This document shows, in pieces, positions 9,141 through 17,948 of a stretch of 64,000 nt of DNA; position 1 is the stretch's first letter, and each line of letters begins with the position of its first letter. A model generated the notes under the pieces. That model saw only the letters and a list, made by a program, of their open reading frames with translations. It was not told the DNA's origin and searched no databases. The stretch is from Sphingomonas sp. BAUL-RG-20F-R05-02. Its GTDB lineage: Bacteria > Pseudomonadota > Alphaproteobacteria > Sphingomonadales > Sphingomonadaceae. The DNA lies in contig NZ_JAKNQH010000007.1 in NCBI RefSeq assembly GCF_022662305.1, forward strand, positions 1-64,000. The letters run 5' to 3'. Made by a program: the position numbers and the translations under genes.

Positions 9141-10751
9141 TTATGGCAACGCGCGGTAGCGGAAATCCTGAAACCGCACCATCCCCTTGCCCGCCGCGAA
9201 CAACGCGGGGCGCAGGCTGGCGAGATCGTCGACCGTGTTGGCGTTGTAGCCGGACACTTCGCTGCGCACGCCGTGGCGGGTCCAGTGGGTGCCGTCCGTG
9301 CTGTAGTAGAACGTGACGATCTGGCGGTCGTTGACGATGCGGAGATGCATGGTGCGCACCGCGGGCGCCGGCTCGCGCCAGAAGCTGACCTTGCCGCCGC
9401 GGTAACTCGTCATCGCGGTGCCGTCGATGCCCATGCCGAGGAACAGCCGGTCGTCGAAGAACAGCAGCAGGCCACCCTGCGCGCCGCCCTCCACATCGAC
9501 CAGCACGCTGATCTCATAAGCGCGATCGCCGACGAGTTGGGTCAGCGGTGAGCAATCCTGCGGGCCCGCCCCCTTGGCGGCGAGAGTGAGCGCGCCGCCG
9601 GTGACCCGCGCGCGGCGAAGCTCGTCGGCGGTGCCGGCGTAGAAGCTCCAGCGCGTGCCGAAGCTCGGTTCGGTGAAGGCGTCCGATCCGGCCAGTCCAT
9701 GCGGCAGCGCGGTGCCCGCCGGCTTGGGCAGCGGGCGGGACAGGTCGCCGCCGGTCGCGCGGAACCAGCCATTGGCGGTCCACTCGATCGGCTCCAGCAG
9801 CGTCTGCCGGCCGAGCGAACGGTAGCCGTTCTCATAACCGTGGTAGACCATGTACCATTTGCCGCCCGGCCCCTCCACGGCGGTGGCATGGCCGCGCGAC
9901 CACCACGCCTCGGCAACGTCGCGGGTGCGGACGATCGGGTTGTGCGGGCAATTCTCCCACGGTCCGTCGACCGACCTAGAGCGCGCCGCAATCACCATAT
10001 GCCCGGTCGCCGGGCCGCTCGTGCCACCCACCGCGCTGATGAGGTAGAACCAGTCGCCACGCCGGAACAGCTTCGGCCCTTCGAGCGAATAGGCTTCGGT
10101 GATCCAGTTGTCGGGATAGTGCCAGCCGTCATAGACCTGCTCGATCGGCCCGTCGGTGGAGAGACCGTCGGCGGACAGCCGCACGCGCTTGATGCCCGAC
10201 AGGAACAGATAACGCCGCCCGTCCTCGCCGACGACATGGCCGGGATCGATCAGCGTGCCGATGCCGAGATCGACCGGCTCGCTCCACGGCCCGTGCATCG
10301 AGGGCGCGTGGATGACGTAGATGTTGGCGAAGCTCTTGAGGCCCTTCGACCACGGCGCGGCCATGAACGGGATGTAGATGTAATACCGCCCGTCATGCTT
10401 GACGAGATCGACCGCGAACACCGTGCCGAGCGGCCGAGCCAGCGCCGGGCCGACCGGTGTCCAGTTCACCAGATCGCGCGAGTGCCAGATCAGCAGACCG
10501 GGCGCGGCATCGAACGACGAATGCGTCATCCAGTAATCGTCGCCGTCTTTCAGGATCGACGGATCGGGATGATCGCCGGCGAGGATCGGGTTGAGATAGC
10601 GTCCATCGCCGAGATCCGCACGCCGCTGCCCTTCGACACCCGGTCGCCAGCGCGGCTCCGGAGCCCTTGCTGCGGATGCTGCCAGCGTCGCCGCCGGTAG
10701 CATCGTACTGGCGGCACCAAGCGCGAGCAGATCGCGGCGTGAGGTGGTCAT
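9141..10751 (-). CDS. Exported glycoside hydrolase family 43 enzyme
   Basis: This 536-residue protein starts with a Tat signal (TSRRDLLALGAAS). The five-bladed GH43 propeller carries the general base in HPDPS (Asp63), a pKa-modulating Asp, either in VFAVDLVKH or IDPGHV, and the acid in AYSLEGPKLF (Glu224). A C-terminal beta-sandwich of the GH43 C2 type occupies about residues 340-536. Likely activity is beta-xylosidase or alpha-L-arabinofuranosidase. Its start overlaps the stop of the DUF6379 gene by four bases (ATGA), so it is translated together with the C-deglycosidase-like pair. That linkage suggests removal of an O-linked pentose from the same glycosides. The exact substrate is unknown. 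Confidence 0.88.
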   Translation of the reverse strand: MTTSRRDLLALGAASTMLPAATLAASAARAPEPRWRPGVEGQRRADLGDGRYLNPILAGDHPDPSILKDGDDYWMTHSSFDAAPGLLIWHSRDLVNWTPVGPALARPLGTVFAVDLVKHDGRYYIYIPFMAAPWSKGLKSFANIYVIHAPSMHGPWSEPVDLGIGTLIDPGHVVGEDGRRYLFLSGIKRVRLSADGLSTDGPIEQVYDGWHYPDNWITEAYSLEGPKLFRRGDWFYLISAVGGTSGPATGHMVIAARSRSVDGPWENCPHNPIVRTRDVAEAWWSRGHATAVEGPGGKWYMVYHGYENGYRSLGRQTLLEPIEWTANGWFRATGGDLSRPLPKPAGTALPHGLAGSDAFTEPSFGTRWSFYAGTADELRRARVTGGALTLAAKGAGPQDCSPLTQLVGDRAYEISVLVDVEGGAQGGLLLFFDDRLFLGMGIDGTAMTSYRGGKVSFWREPAPAVRTMHLRIVNDRQIVTFYYSTDGTHWTRHGVRSEVSGYNANTVDDLASLRPALFAAGKGMVRFQDFRYRALP

Positions 10752-11125
10752 GCCGCGACGCTCACCGTCTTCTCGTCGGTGTTGATCGACGGGAACGGCA
10801 GGTAGGACACGCGCAGCCGTTCGGCGAGGGTCAGGCGGTGTTCGCCCGGCGCAAGCGCGCCCTGCCCGACCACGCTGATCGTGGCCTTGGCACCGAAGTT
10901 CCAGCGCCGATCGTATGCGGTCTCCATGTCCGCCAGCGAGATCGGCCCAGCGCCCTCGTCGAAGCGGATCGCCTCGCGCCGCACCGCTTCGCCGTCGAGC
11001 GTAATGGCCAGATCCTCGATCATCGACAGGCCAAGCCCGCGATAATAACCGAGCTTTGCCTCGAATGCGAAACCGTCGGCGGTGGCGCGCACGCTGTCGT
11101 CCACGATCAGATATTTGTCGAACAT
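10748..11125 (-). CDS. DUF6379 protein, C-glycoside deglycosidase beta subunit-like
   Basis: This 125-residue beta-rich protein (begins MFDKYLIVDDSV; central segments GYYRGLGLSMIEDLAITLDG and RWNFGAKATISV) matches the DUF6379 pattern. That domain is the small subunit of the alpha/beta C-glycoside deglycosidases that split the C-C bond of 3-oxo-C-glycosides. It is encoded directly after the TIM-barrel alpha-like gene with a one-base TAATG overlap, and its stop overlaps the GH43 start. In the characterised enzymes both subunits form the complex. There is no signal peptide. A second pair of the same type lies at 27362-28701. Family assignment is from recalled pattern and gene pairing, not from a search. 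Confidence 0.75.
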   Translation of the reverse strand: MFDKYLIVDDSVRATADGFAFEAKLGYYRGLGLSMIEDLAITLDGEAVRREAIRFDEGAGPISLADMETAYDRRWNFGAKATISVVGQGALAPGEHRLTLAERLRVSYLPFPSINTDEKTVSVAA

Positions 11126-12111
11126 TATGCCTGCTCCCCGATCAACCGTTCGAACATCGCGTGCTGGCGACGGACCTGCTCGCGGCTGTCGACCGGCATC
11201 ACGTCCTGTATCCAGCGGTTGCCCTCATACTCGCTCGACAGCGTACCTTCCCAGCCGGCCGCCGCCAGCACCGGGATCACCTCGTCATAGGCGATCGACG
11301 GATCGGTCGCATCCGCGTTCATCTCGTAAAACTTCGCCTGGATGTGGCGGAAGTACGGGGCATATTCCTTGAGCCGCTTGGGGTTGGCATAGGGCGCGTG
11401 GCGCAGCGTCTCGGCCATCGCAACCTCGGCCTTGTTGCCCTGCATCTTCACCGCGACTTCGTAGATCGTGTACTCCGACATGATCTTCTGTTCGTGCTGG
11501 TCGACGATGAACTGCGTCACCTCGGGCCGCGCGCCCTTCCGCTCGAAGCGGGCGCGGAACGCCGGCGGATAGTGTTTCATGAAGATGCCCATGTCGGGCA
11601 GAATGCCGAGATGTCTCGTGCCGAGCTGGTCGGCAGTGTCGATCGTGCGCAGGATCCAGGCATGTTCGAGATGCCACGGCGCGTGCACCTCGACTCCCAT
11701 GTGCACGTCGAGTTCTTCGGCATAGGGCACGCAGTGCGCGAGGATATCGGGCCGCACGAACACCAGGATGCGCATGTTGCGGATGCCGAGGCGATTGCAC
11801 AGTTCCAGATCGCGGCGGATCGATTCAACCTGCTCGTCGTCGCTCATCAGGCGATCCTTGCGCCGCTTGGTATCGAGGAACATGTCGTAGCAGGTCAGCT
11901 CGCAACCGTGCTTCGCCACCGTCTCCTGCCACCATGCCACCTCAGCGTCGGTGACGTTGGGGAAGCTCGGCATGTTCTGTTCGGGCAGCAGCTCGATGCC
12001 GGTCGCGCCGATCGAGGCGGCGAAGGCGATGCAATCCTCAACGTTCATCTGGCCGAGGAACAGTTCTTCCTGAAAACTGTAGAGGCTGACGCCCCGTTTG
12101 ATCTTGGACAT
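11125..12111 (-). CDS. C-glycoside deglycosidase alpha subunit-like TIM barrel
   Basis: The 328-residue xylose-isomerase-like TIM barrel begins SKIKRGVSLYSFQEELF. Putative divalent-metal ligands are Glu141 (GVEVHAPWH), Asp173 (LPDMGIFMK), His256 (RHIQAKFYE) and Glu294 (SSEYEGN). Proteins of this type, paired with DUF6379, are the catalytic subunits of bacterial C-glycoside deglycosidases, which use Mn to cleave 3-oxo-C-glycosides. The start chosen is the ATG five bases after the MFS stop; a longer frame would overlap that gene. It is translationally coupled to the beta-like subunit. It could instead be an isomerase of an unrelated keto-sugar, but the pairing favours the deglycosidase role. 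Confidence 0.75.
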   Translation of the reverse strand: MSKIKRGVSLYSFQEELFLGQMNVEDCIAFAASIGATGIELLPEQNMPSFPNVTDAEVAWWQETVAKHGCELTCYDMFLDTKRRKDRLMSDDEQVESIRRDLELCNRLGIRNMRILVFVRPDILAHCVPYAEELDVHMGVEVHAPWHLEHAWILRTIDTADQLGTRHLGILPDMGIFMKHYPPAFRARFERKGARPEVTQFIVDQHEQKIMSEYTIYEVAVKMQGNKAEVAMAETLRHAPYANPKRLKEYAPYFRHIQAKFYEMNADATDPSIAYDEVIPVLAAAGWEGTLSSEYEGNRWIQDVMPVDSREQVRRQHAMFERLIGEQA

Positions 12112-12115
12112 GGCT

Positions 12116-13336
12116 TCAAACCTCGGCAGTAAGGGGATGGGAGGCGGCGCGGCGGACCGCACCGACAATGGCGACCAGCGCACCGATGCCGCCGATGATA
12201 CCGGCGCACAGAAACGCGCCCTGCATCGTCACGGTCGCGGTGCGGATCAGGCTGACGAGCAGCGGGCTGAGGAACTGACCGAAGAAGAAGCACGCGGTCC
12301 ACACGCCCATTCCGCGCCCGCGATGTTCGAACGGCAGCTTGCTCTGCGCCCAGGCGAGCAGCGTCGGGATGGCCATGCCGGCGCCGGTCTGCTGAACGGC
12401 GAGGCCGGCGACCATCACCTGCCAATTTGGAGCACGTCCGATCGTGGCGAGCCCGAGCCCGAGCAGCGCGAGCACGATGGCGAGCTGCGCGCCCGAACTC
12501 AGCCGTCCGGTCAGCCAGAACACGCCGGCCCCTGCGATGATGAACAGGCTGGGAATCGCGGTGATCCGGCCGAGATCCTCAGACGATTGAACACCGACCT
12601 CACGGAAGGCCATCCCGCCGTTCACAATGAAGACGTAGTAGAGGAAGGCGGTGAACAGTGTGACGGCACCGATCTCTACGGTCGTCTTCCACGGGAAACG
12701 CGTGGTCGCCGGCGCCGCACCGATCGCGAGGCGCTGGCGCAGCGTCGCGTCGTTGCGTGGCTCGAACATGAACACCAGCATCGCGACAAAGATCGGGAAG
12801 GCGACGAGGTAGATGAGGAATACGCCGTTCCAGCGCAGCGCGGTGAGGTAGCCGGCACCGAAGATCATGCCGCTCGCCAGCAACGGTCCGGCGCTACCCT
12901 GCAACGCCAGCCAGCGCCGCCGGGGCACATCGTCCCAGTAATCGCCGATCAGCGTGTTGAGCGTGGTGAGGATCGCCGCCTCCGTCACGCCGAGCACCAC
13001 GCGCGAGGCGTACATCAGGTTAAGATCGTTCAGCAGGAACGGGATCGCGCCGAGGAACGCGTAGAAGAAGGTCGAGATCAGCAGCAGCTTCCGCCGTCCG
13101 AAACGATCCACCAAAATGCCGGCGAACGGCGCAAGCAGTGCGATCGCGAGGCCGGGAGCGGACACCATTGCCGGCACCATCCAGCCCGCGTTCGGGTTCG
13201 CCGAAAAATGGTCGATGATCGCAGGAACGGCCGGGAACAGCGTGACGATTGCGAGGATCGGCAGGAAGCCTGCCGCGATCACCGTCAATCCCTGCCCGAT
13301 TCCCGGCTGCCGCTCGTCGCTCGCCGCGTGTGCCAA
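12116..13336 (-). CDS. MFS transporter
   Basis: This 406-residue protein has about twelve hydrophobic segments, with the MFS signature between helices 2 and 3 (GILVDRFGRRKLLL). It begins at a TTG codon preceded closely by a strong GGAGAGG site; no better ATG is in range. It is first in the minus-strand operon MFS, alpha-like, beta-like, GH43, decayed nucleoside hydrolase. The most likely role is uptake of a glycoside or sugar released from it across the inner membrane. The gap to the divergent efflux gene holds a promoter element shared with other operons of the locus. Confidence 0.85.
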   Translation of the reverse strand: MAHAASDERQPGIGQGLTVIAAGFLPILAIVTLFPAVPAIIDHFSANPNAGWMVPAMVSAPGLAIALLAPFAGILVDRFGRRKLLLISTFFYAFLGAIPFLLNDLNLMYASRVVLGVTEAAILTTLNTLIGDYWDDVPRRRWLALQGSAGPLLASGMIFGAGYLTALRWNGVFLIYLVAFPIFVAMLVFMFEPRNDATLRQRLAIGAAPATTRFPWKTTVEIGAVTLFTAFLYYVFIVNGGMAFREVGVQSSEDLGRITAIPSLFIIAGAGVFWLTGRLSSGAQLAIVLALLGLGLATIGRAPNWQVMVAGLAVQQTGAGMAIPTLLAWAQSKLPFEHRGRGMGVWTACFFFGQFLSPLLVSLIRTATVTMQGAFLCAGIIGGIGALVAIVGAVRRAASHPLTAEV

Positions 13337-13380
13337 AACCCTCTCCTGTTATCAGGCCGTCGTGGTGACGGTCAAAATAC

Positions 13381-13396
13381 GAACTCTTGTTCTATT
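13381..13396 (-). promoter_or_regulatory. Operator-like element upstream of the MFS/C-deglycosidase operon
   Basis: Read toward the minus-strand MFS gene the sequence is AATAGAACAAGAGTTC, containing the inverted repeat GAAC-N4-GTTC. It matches AATAGAATTAGAGTTA at the TonB receptor promoter in 13 of 16 positions and shares AATAGAA with the GMC operon promoter. It lies between two divergent transporter genes and could control both. Confidence 0.5.
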
Positions 13397-13409
13397 TCTG
13401 ACTACCGTT

Positions 13410-14870
13410 ATGCTCGGACCCATGTCAAGCTGGGTTACAGGGGAGGAGCCGGTCCTAGGAACCGGCATCGAGGCGCTCACGCCGGAGCGGCGCCGGCTGG
13501 CGTTTGCGTGCGTGTTGCTCGCCTTCGTGCTGGATCTGGTCGATACGACGATCGTCAACACCGCCCTCCCTGCGATTCAGGCCAATCTGCACGCCGGCGC
13601 GCCGGCGACGCAATGGGTGGTGACCGGCTATTTCCTCACCTTCGCGGTGCTGCTGGTCGCGGGCGGGCGATTGGGGGATCTGTACGGCTACCGCCGCCTA
13701 TTCCTGATCGGGGTGTTTGGCTTCACGCTATCCTCGGTCGCGTGCGGGTCGTCCGAGACGCCGTTTGCGCTGGTGCTGTGCCGCGCCGTGCAGGGCGCGA
13801 GCGCGGCGATGATGGCGCCGCAGGTGATCGCGTTAATCCAGTTGATGTACTCGCCGCTCGAACGGGTTTCGCGCATGGCGGTGTTCGGGCTGGTCGGCGG
13901 GCTTGCCGCGATTGCCGGCCCGGTTTTGGGCGGGTTGTTGATCCAGTCCGATGTCGGCGGGCTGGGCTGGAGGCTGATCTTCCTCATCAACGGGCCGATC
14001 GGCCTCGCCGCGCTCGTCGCCGGCTGGCGGCTGCTGCCGGAAGGACGATCGCCGCACCCGCTGAAGCTCGATCCGTTGGGTACGCTGCTGCTGGCGGCCG
14101 CGTTGCTGGCGCTGCTCGTGCCGCTCATCAGCGGCGAAGCGGCGGGATGGCCGCTCCGGGCGGTTGCGCTGCTCGCCTCGTGCGTGCCGCTGATGGCGCT
14201 TTTCTGGCGCCACTCGGTCGCGCGTACCCGGCGATTCGGCTCGGCGTTGATCGCGCCGGAACTGCTCCGCATCCGCAGCTTCGCGCTCGGCCTGTCGATG
14301 ACGTTGCTGTTCTCCGCCGCGACGACCGGGCTGCTGCTGGCGCTGAGCATGACCTTGCAACGCGGCTTGCACTATTCGCCACTGCAGGTCGCGCTGCTGC
14401 ACATGCCGTTCGGGTTCGGTGTGATGGCCGGTGTCGCCGCGATCGGACCGCGTGCACTGCCGCGTCTCGGGCGCTTGTTGCCGGCCGGCGGTGCGCTGGC
14501 GATGGCAGCGGGCACGGGTGCGCTGGCGGTGGCGATCCTGCAAACCGCCCCTGCCCCGCTGCCGCTGGCTGGCGCATTGTTCGTCGCCGGCATCGGCATG
14601 GGTTGCGTGACCGGGCCGCTCGGACCGATCACGCTCGCGCGGGTCGATCGGGGCCATGCCGGCGTGGCGGGCGGCATGCACAACGGCGTGCAGCAGATCG
14701 GCGGCGCGCTCGGCAGCGCGTGCGTGGGCAGTCTGTTCTTCGCCTCGCTGCGCGCCGGCAGCGCCACCACCGCCTTTGCGCCGACCGCGGTGTTGATCGC
14801 GCTTCTGCTCGGCGGAGTATCCGCCGTCGCGATGCTGCTGCCGCGACAGGTGTTCGCGCCGGAAGACTAG
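13410..14870 (+). CDS. MFS drug:H+ antiporter-2 type efflux transporter
   Basis: The protein of about 486 residues has roughly fourteen hydrophobic segments. Motifs of the EmrB/QacA group are present: VDTTIVNTALPAI in helix 1, the loop GGRLGDLYGYRRLF, and a helix-5 segment GPVLGGLL. Two in-frame ATGs (13410 and 13422) are possible and neither has a strong ribosome site; the second gives 482 residues. It probably exports toxic phenolics met or made by the locus, which is inference from context. The gene is divergent from the MFS/C-deglycosidase operon and its stop overlaps the stop of the convergent LysR gene. Confidence 0.87.
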   Translation: MLGPMSSWVTGEEPVLGTGIEALTPERRRLAFACVLLAFVLDLVDTTIVNTALPAIQANLHAGAPATQWVVTGYFLTFAVLLVAGGRLGDLYGYRRLFLIGVFGFTLSSVACGSSETPFALVLCRAVQGASAAMMAPQVIALIQLMYSPLERVSRMAVFGLVGGLAAIAGPVLGGLLIQSDVGGLGWRLIFLINGPIGLAALVAGWRLLPEGRSPHPLKLDPLGTLLLAAALLALLVPLISGEAAGWPLRAVALLASCVPLMALFWRHSVARTRRFGSALIAPELLRIRSFALGLSMTLLFSAATTGLLLALSMTLQRGLHYSPLQVALLHMPFGFGVMAGVAAIGPRALPRLGRLLPAGGALAMAAGTGALAVAILQTAPAPLPLAGALFVAGIGMGCVTGPLGPITLARVDRGHAGVAGGMHNGVQQIGGALGSACVGSLFFASLRAGSATTAFAPTAVLIALLLGGVSAVAMLLPRQVFAPED

Positions 14871-15778
14871 CCGACCTCGCGTCTCGCCACCGCGAGCAAC
14901 TGCCCGCGCAGCCAGGCGAGACCGGGATCGCCACCGCGCGCGCGGTGGTATTGCAGCACCTCGCGCATCAGCGGGAAATCGAACGGGATCGGGCTGGTCG
15001 TGATCGGCAGGCTCGCCGCCATCAATGTCGCCAGCCGCGCGTGCATCAGCCCGATCCGCTCCGTTCCCGCCAGCATCCACGGCACCGCAGCGAAACTCGG
15101 CACGGTCACGCCGACGCGCCGCGACACGCCGAGCTGCTCCAGTTGCCGATCGGCGAAGGCGGCGGGCACGTCGGTTCCGACCATCACCGCGACATGCTCC
15201 AGCGCGCAGAAATCCTCGCGGCTGATCGGCCCGGCCAAGGCAGGATGATCGCGCGCGCCGACCACGACGTGGCTGTCCTCGAAGGCGAGGTCGAGCGGGT
15301 GGCGCTGCGAGGCGAACTCCTCCGGGATGACCATGAGGTCGATCTTGCCCTCGTCGAGCCGCAACGCGGCGCGCTCGCTGGGCAGTTCCAGCGATAGCCG
15401 CAGCCCCGGCGCCTCCCCGCCGAGTTGCTCCGCCAGCGGCCGGATCAGCACCATCATTACATAGTCGGATGCGGCGATACGGAAGGTACGGCGGGCGCTC
15501 GCCGGGTCGAAAGTGGCCGAACTATCGACGATGCCGTCGATTGAGCGCAACACCGCCACCACCGGCTCCAGCAGCGTCTCGGCCAAAGCGGTCGGGAACA
15601 TCCGCCGCCCCTCCAGCACCAGCAACTCGTCGCCGAAATAGCTGCGCAGCCGGGCCAGCGCCGCGCTCACCGCCGGCTGGCTGAGATTGAGCCGAGTCGC
15701 CGCGCGCGAGACGCTGCGTTCCTCCATCAACGCGGCGAAGGTGGCGAGTAGGTTGAGGTCGAGTCCACGAAAGCGCAT
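14867..15778 (-). CDS. LysR-family regulator, NodD/NahR-like
   Basis: This 303-residue protein has an N-terminal winged helix-turn-helix (residues 1-62: FRGLDLNLLATFAALMEE, then SVSRAATRLNLSQPAVSAAL). The effector domain contains the NodD/NahR-group segment FRIAASDYVMMVLI. Members of this group sense aromatic compounds, including flavonoids. It is transcribed away from the FAD hydroxylase operon, and the gap between them holds an ATC-N9-GAT box, the recognition pattern of this subfamily, so it is the probable activator of the ring-cleavage operon. The stop codon overlaps that of the convergent efflux gene (CTAG). Confidence 0.9.
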   Translation of the reverse strand: MRFRGLDLNLLATFAALMEERSVSRAATRLNLSQPAVSAALARLRSYFGDELLVLEGRRMFPTALAETLLEPVVAVLRSIDGIVDSSATFDPASARRTFRIAASDYVMMVLIRPLAEQLGGEAPGLRLSLELPSERAALRLDEGKIDLMVIPEEFASQRHPLDLAFEDSHVVVGARDHPALAGPISREDFCALEHVAVMVGTDVPAAFADRQLEQLGVSRRVGVTVPSFAAVPWMLAGTERIGLMHARLATLMAASLPITTSPIPFDFPLMREVLQYHRARGGDPGLAWLRGQLLAVARREVG

Positions 15779-15787
15779 CGCATACCT

Positions 15788-15802
15788 ATCATTTGAATGG
15801 AT
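15788..15802. promoter_or_regulatory. LysR box ATC-N9-GAT
   Basis: ATC (15788-15790) and GAT (15800-15802) are separated by nine bases and lie within a longer inverted repeat CTATC-N9-GATAG. ATC-N9-GAT is the core of nod boxes bound by NodD-type LysR proteins. The box is close to the LysR start (15778) and about 100 bp upstream of the FAD hydroxylase start, the usual position for a divergent LysR-controlled promoter. Confidence 0.7.
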
Positions 15803-15900
15803 AGCTTAGCATCCAAACAATCACCTTCATAGAAGCGGATATCGGCCCTAAAGCCGGTAACGGCAGCGACCATTAAGCGTCGCGCAAGAGAGGACACGTC

Positions 15901-17022
15901 TTGGCACCGGAAACCTCAGCACTGGTCATCGGCGGCGGCATCGGCGGCCTGACCGCAGCGATCGCGCTCCGCGGCAAAGGCTTCGCGGTCAAGGTGATCG
16001 AGCGCGATCCGAACTGGTCGGTTTATGGCGTCGGCATCATCCAGCAGGGCAATGTCGTGCGCGCGATGGCGGCACTCGGGCTCATCGAGGATTATCTTCA
16101 TGCCGGATGGGGTTTCGATCAGGTCGAGATCGCGATCCCGACCGGGCAGATCGTCGCCAAGATCCCGACGCCCCGGCTGGTCGAGGGGCTTCCCGCCAAC
16201 GTCGGCATCGGCCGCCGCGCGCTTCAGAAGGTGCTGGGCGACCGCACCCGTGCCGCCGGCGCGGAGGTGCGGCTCGGCATCACCGCCGAGACGCTAGAGG
16301 ATGACGGTAACGGCGTTACGGTACGCTTCAACGATGGCAGCACCGGCCGCTACGATCTCGTCATCGGCGCGGACGGCCTCTATTCGCAGACCCGCGCCAC
16401 ACTGTTTCCAGATACGCCCGCACCCGATTTCACGGGCCAAGCGGTGTGGCGCTACAACTTCCCGCGCTTGCCCGATCTCAAAGGTCTGCGCGTGTTCGAA
16501 GGCCCGACCGGCGTCGGCCTCGTGCCGCTGTCTGACGCGCTGATGTACATGTACGTCACCACGCCCGAACCCGGCAACCCGCGCTACCCCCGCGAGGGGA
16601 TCGCGGCGGTGATGCGCGACAAGCTCGCCGGTGTACCCGCCCCTGCCATTCAGCGCTTGCGCGATCAGATCGTCGAGGATGACGAGGTCGTCTACAAGCC
16701 GCTCGAATGGCTGTTCGTGGAAGGCCCGTGGCACAAGGGCCGGGTCGTGCTGCTCGGCGATGCGATCCACGCGACCACCCCGCATCTCGGTCAGGGTGCG
16801 GGCATGGCGATCGAAGATTCAATCGTGCTCGCCGAGGAACTCGTCCGGGCCGATAAGCCCGGAGCCGCGTTCGACGCGTTCCGCGCGCGCCGCTTCGAGC
16901 GCTGCCGCTACATCGTTGAATCCAGCCGCGCGATCTGCCTCGGCCAGCTCGGCCTCGCGCCGCTGGTCGAAAACGCATCCGCCACCCGCGCGATGTTCAC
17001 CAAAGTTTCCGAACCGATCTGA
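15901..17022 (+). CDS. FAD-dependent aromatic hydroxylase (class A flavoprotein monooxygenase)
   Basis: This 373-residue protein has the FAD Rossmann motif GGGIGG (residues 11-16), the DG motif in GADGLYS (about 156-162) and the GD motif in LLGDAIHATTPHLGQGAG (about 285-300). It belongs to the salicylate-hydroxylase-like single-component monooxygenases, which hydroxylate phenolic rings with NAD(P)H and oxygen. It starts at TTG with an AGAGAGG site 8 bases upstream; no ATG competes. It is first of five tightly spaced genes for ring cleavage. By analogy with FdeE of the naringenin-degradation cluster of Herbaspirillum, it may hydroxylate a flavonoid-type ring before cleavage; that substrate is inference. 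Confidence 0.88.
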   Translation: MAPETSALVIGGGIGGLTAAIALRGKGFAVKVIERDPNWSVYGVGIIQQGNVVRAMAALGLIEDYLHAGWGFDQVEIAIPTGQIVAKIPTPRLVEGLPANVGIGRRALQKVLGDRTRAAGAEVRLGITAETLEDDGNGVTVRFNDGSTGRYDLVIGADGLYSQTRATLFPDTPAPDFTGQAVWRYNFPRLPDLKGLRVFEGPTGVGLVPLSDALMYMYVTTPEPGNPRYPREGIAAVMRDKLAGVPAPAIQRLRDQIVEDDEVVYKPLEWLFVEGPWHKGRVVLLGDAIHATTPHLGQGAGMAIEDSIVLAEELVRADKPGAAFDAFRARRFERCRYIVESSRAICLGQLGLAPLVENASATRAMFTKVSEPI

Positions 17023-17033
17023 GGACTATCCCG

Positions 17034-17936
17034 ATGAGCCGTGTCACCGAAATCCGTTATGTCGGCTATGGCGTCGCCGATCTCGCCGCAGAGCGCGACT
17101 TTTATGCCAACGACTGGGGCCTGAAACTCGTCAGCGAGCAGGACGGCATGGCCTACTTCGCCGCCGAGGGTAGCGACGAGATGTATGTCGTGCGGCTGCG
17201 TGAGGATGCCGCCAACCGTATCGACGTGATCGCGCTCGCCACCGGCAGCCGCGCCGATGTCGACGCGCTGTTCGCCAAGGTCGAAGCGGCCGGCTGCAAG
17301 ATCATCTTCGCACCGAAGGCGCTCGACAGCCTCGGCGGCGGCTACGGCTTCCGCTTCTTCTCGCCCGATGGCCTGCCGTTCGAAGTGTCGTCGGATGTCG
17401 CGCGCGGCACCGGCCGCGCGCTGGTGAAGTGGGAGGCGGTACCGCAGAAGATCAGCCATATCGTGCTGCATTCGCCCGATCACCGCGCGATGGTGGGCTT
17501 CTTCACCGATGTGCTCGGCTTCAAGGTGAGCGACTGGCTGGGTGACTTCATGGCGTTCCTGCGCTGCAACGAATGGCATCACCGGCTCGCGATCCTGCCG
17601 GGGCCGCCCTGCCTCAACCATGTCGCCTACGACATGCTGTCGGTGGACTGCATGATGCGCGGCATCAACCGGCTTAAGCAGGCCGGCACGGACATCAAAT
17701 GGGGACCGGGTCGCCACACCGCCGGCAACAACACGTTCAGCTATTTCACCACGCCGAACGGCTTCGCGGTGGAATATACCTCGGAGCTTGAGCAGGTCGA
17801 TTTCGAAAGCCACGAACATCAGGTCCATCAGCCCGGACCGCACACGATGGACCAGTGGGGCACCGGCGTCGGCGGCCCGCAGACGATGCCGCATCCGAAG
17901 CCCGATGCCGGCCTGTTCGAGCCGGTCGCAGTGTGA
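17034..17936 (+). CDS. Type I extradiol ring-cleavage dioxygenase (VOC superfamily)
   Basis: This 300-residue protein has two VOC modules. The C-terminal one carries the expected Fe(II) or Mn triad: His142 (KISHIVLHS), His196 (LNHVAYD) and Glu247 (FAVEYTSE). The N-terminal module (residues 5-120) lacks a full set, as usual for this class. The enzyme should open a catechol-type ring next to the vicinal hydroxyls made by the preceding hydroxylase, 11 bp upstream. The C-terminal tail after residue 255 is Pro/His-rich and not part of the core fold. Substrate is not fixed by sequence; a polyphenol aglycone is likely from context. Confidence 0.88.
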   Translation: MSRVTEIRYVGYGVADLAAERDFYANDWGLKLVSEQDGMAYFAAEGSDEMYVVRLREDAANRIDVIALATGSRADVDALFAKVEAAGCKIIFAPKALDSLGGGYGFRFFSPDGLPFEVSSDVARGTGRALVKWEAVPQKISHIVLHSPDHRAMVGFFTDVLGFKVSDWLGDFMAFLRCNEWHHRLAILPGPPCLNHVAYDMLSVDCMMRGINRLKQAGTDIKWGPGRHTAGNNTFSYFTTPNGFAVEYTSELEQVDFESHEHQVHQPGPHTMDQWGTGVGGPQTMPHPKPDAGLFEPVAV

Positions 17937-17948
17937 GGCGCTGATCGG

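Noticed and set aside
12098..15397. A 1099-codon plus-strand open frame across two transporters and the LysR gene
   Set aside because: It overlaps three well-supported genes in other frames, and its translation is low-complexity Arg/Ala/Gly sequence.
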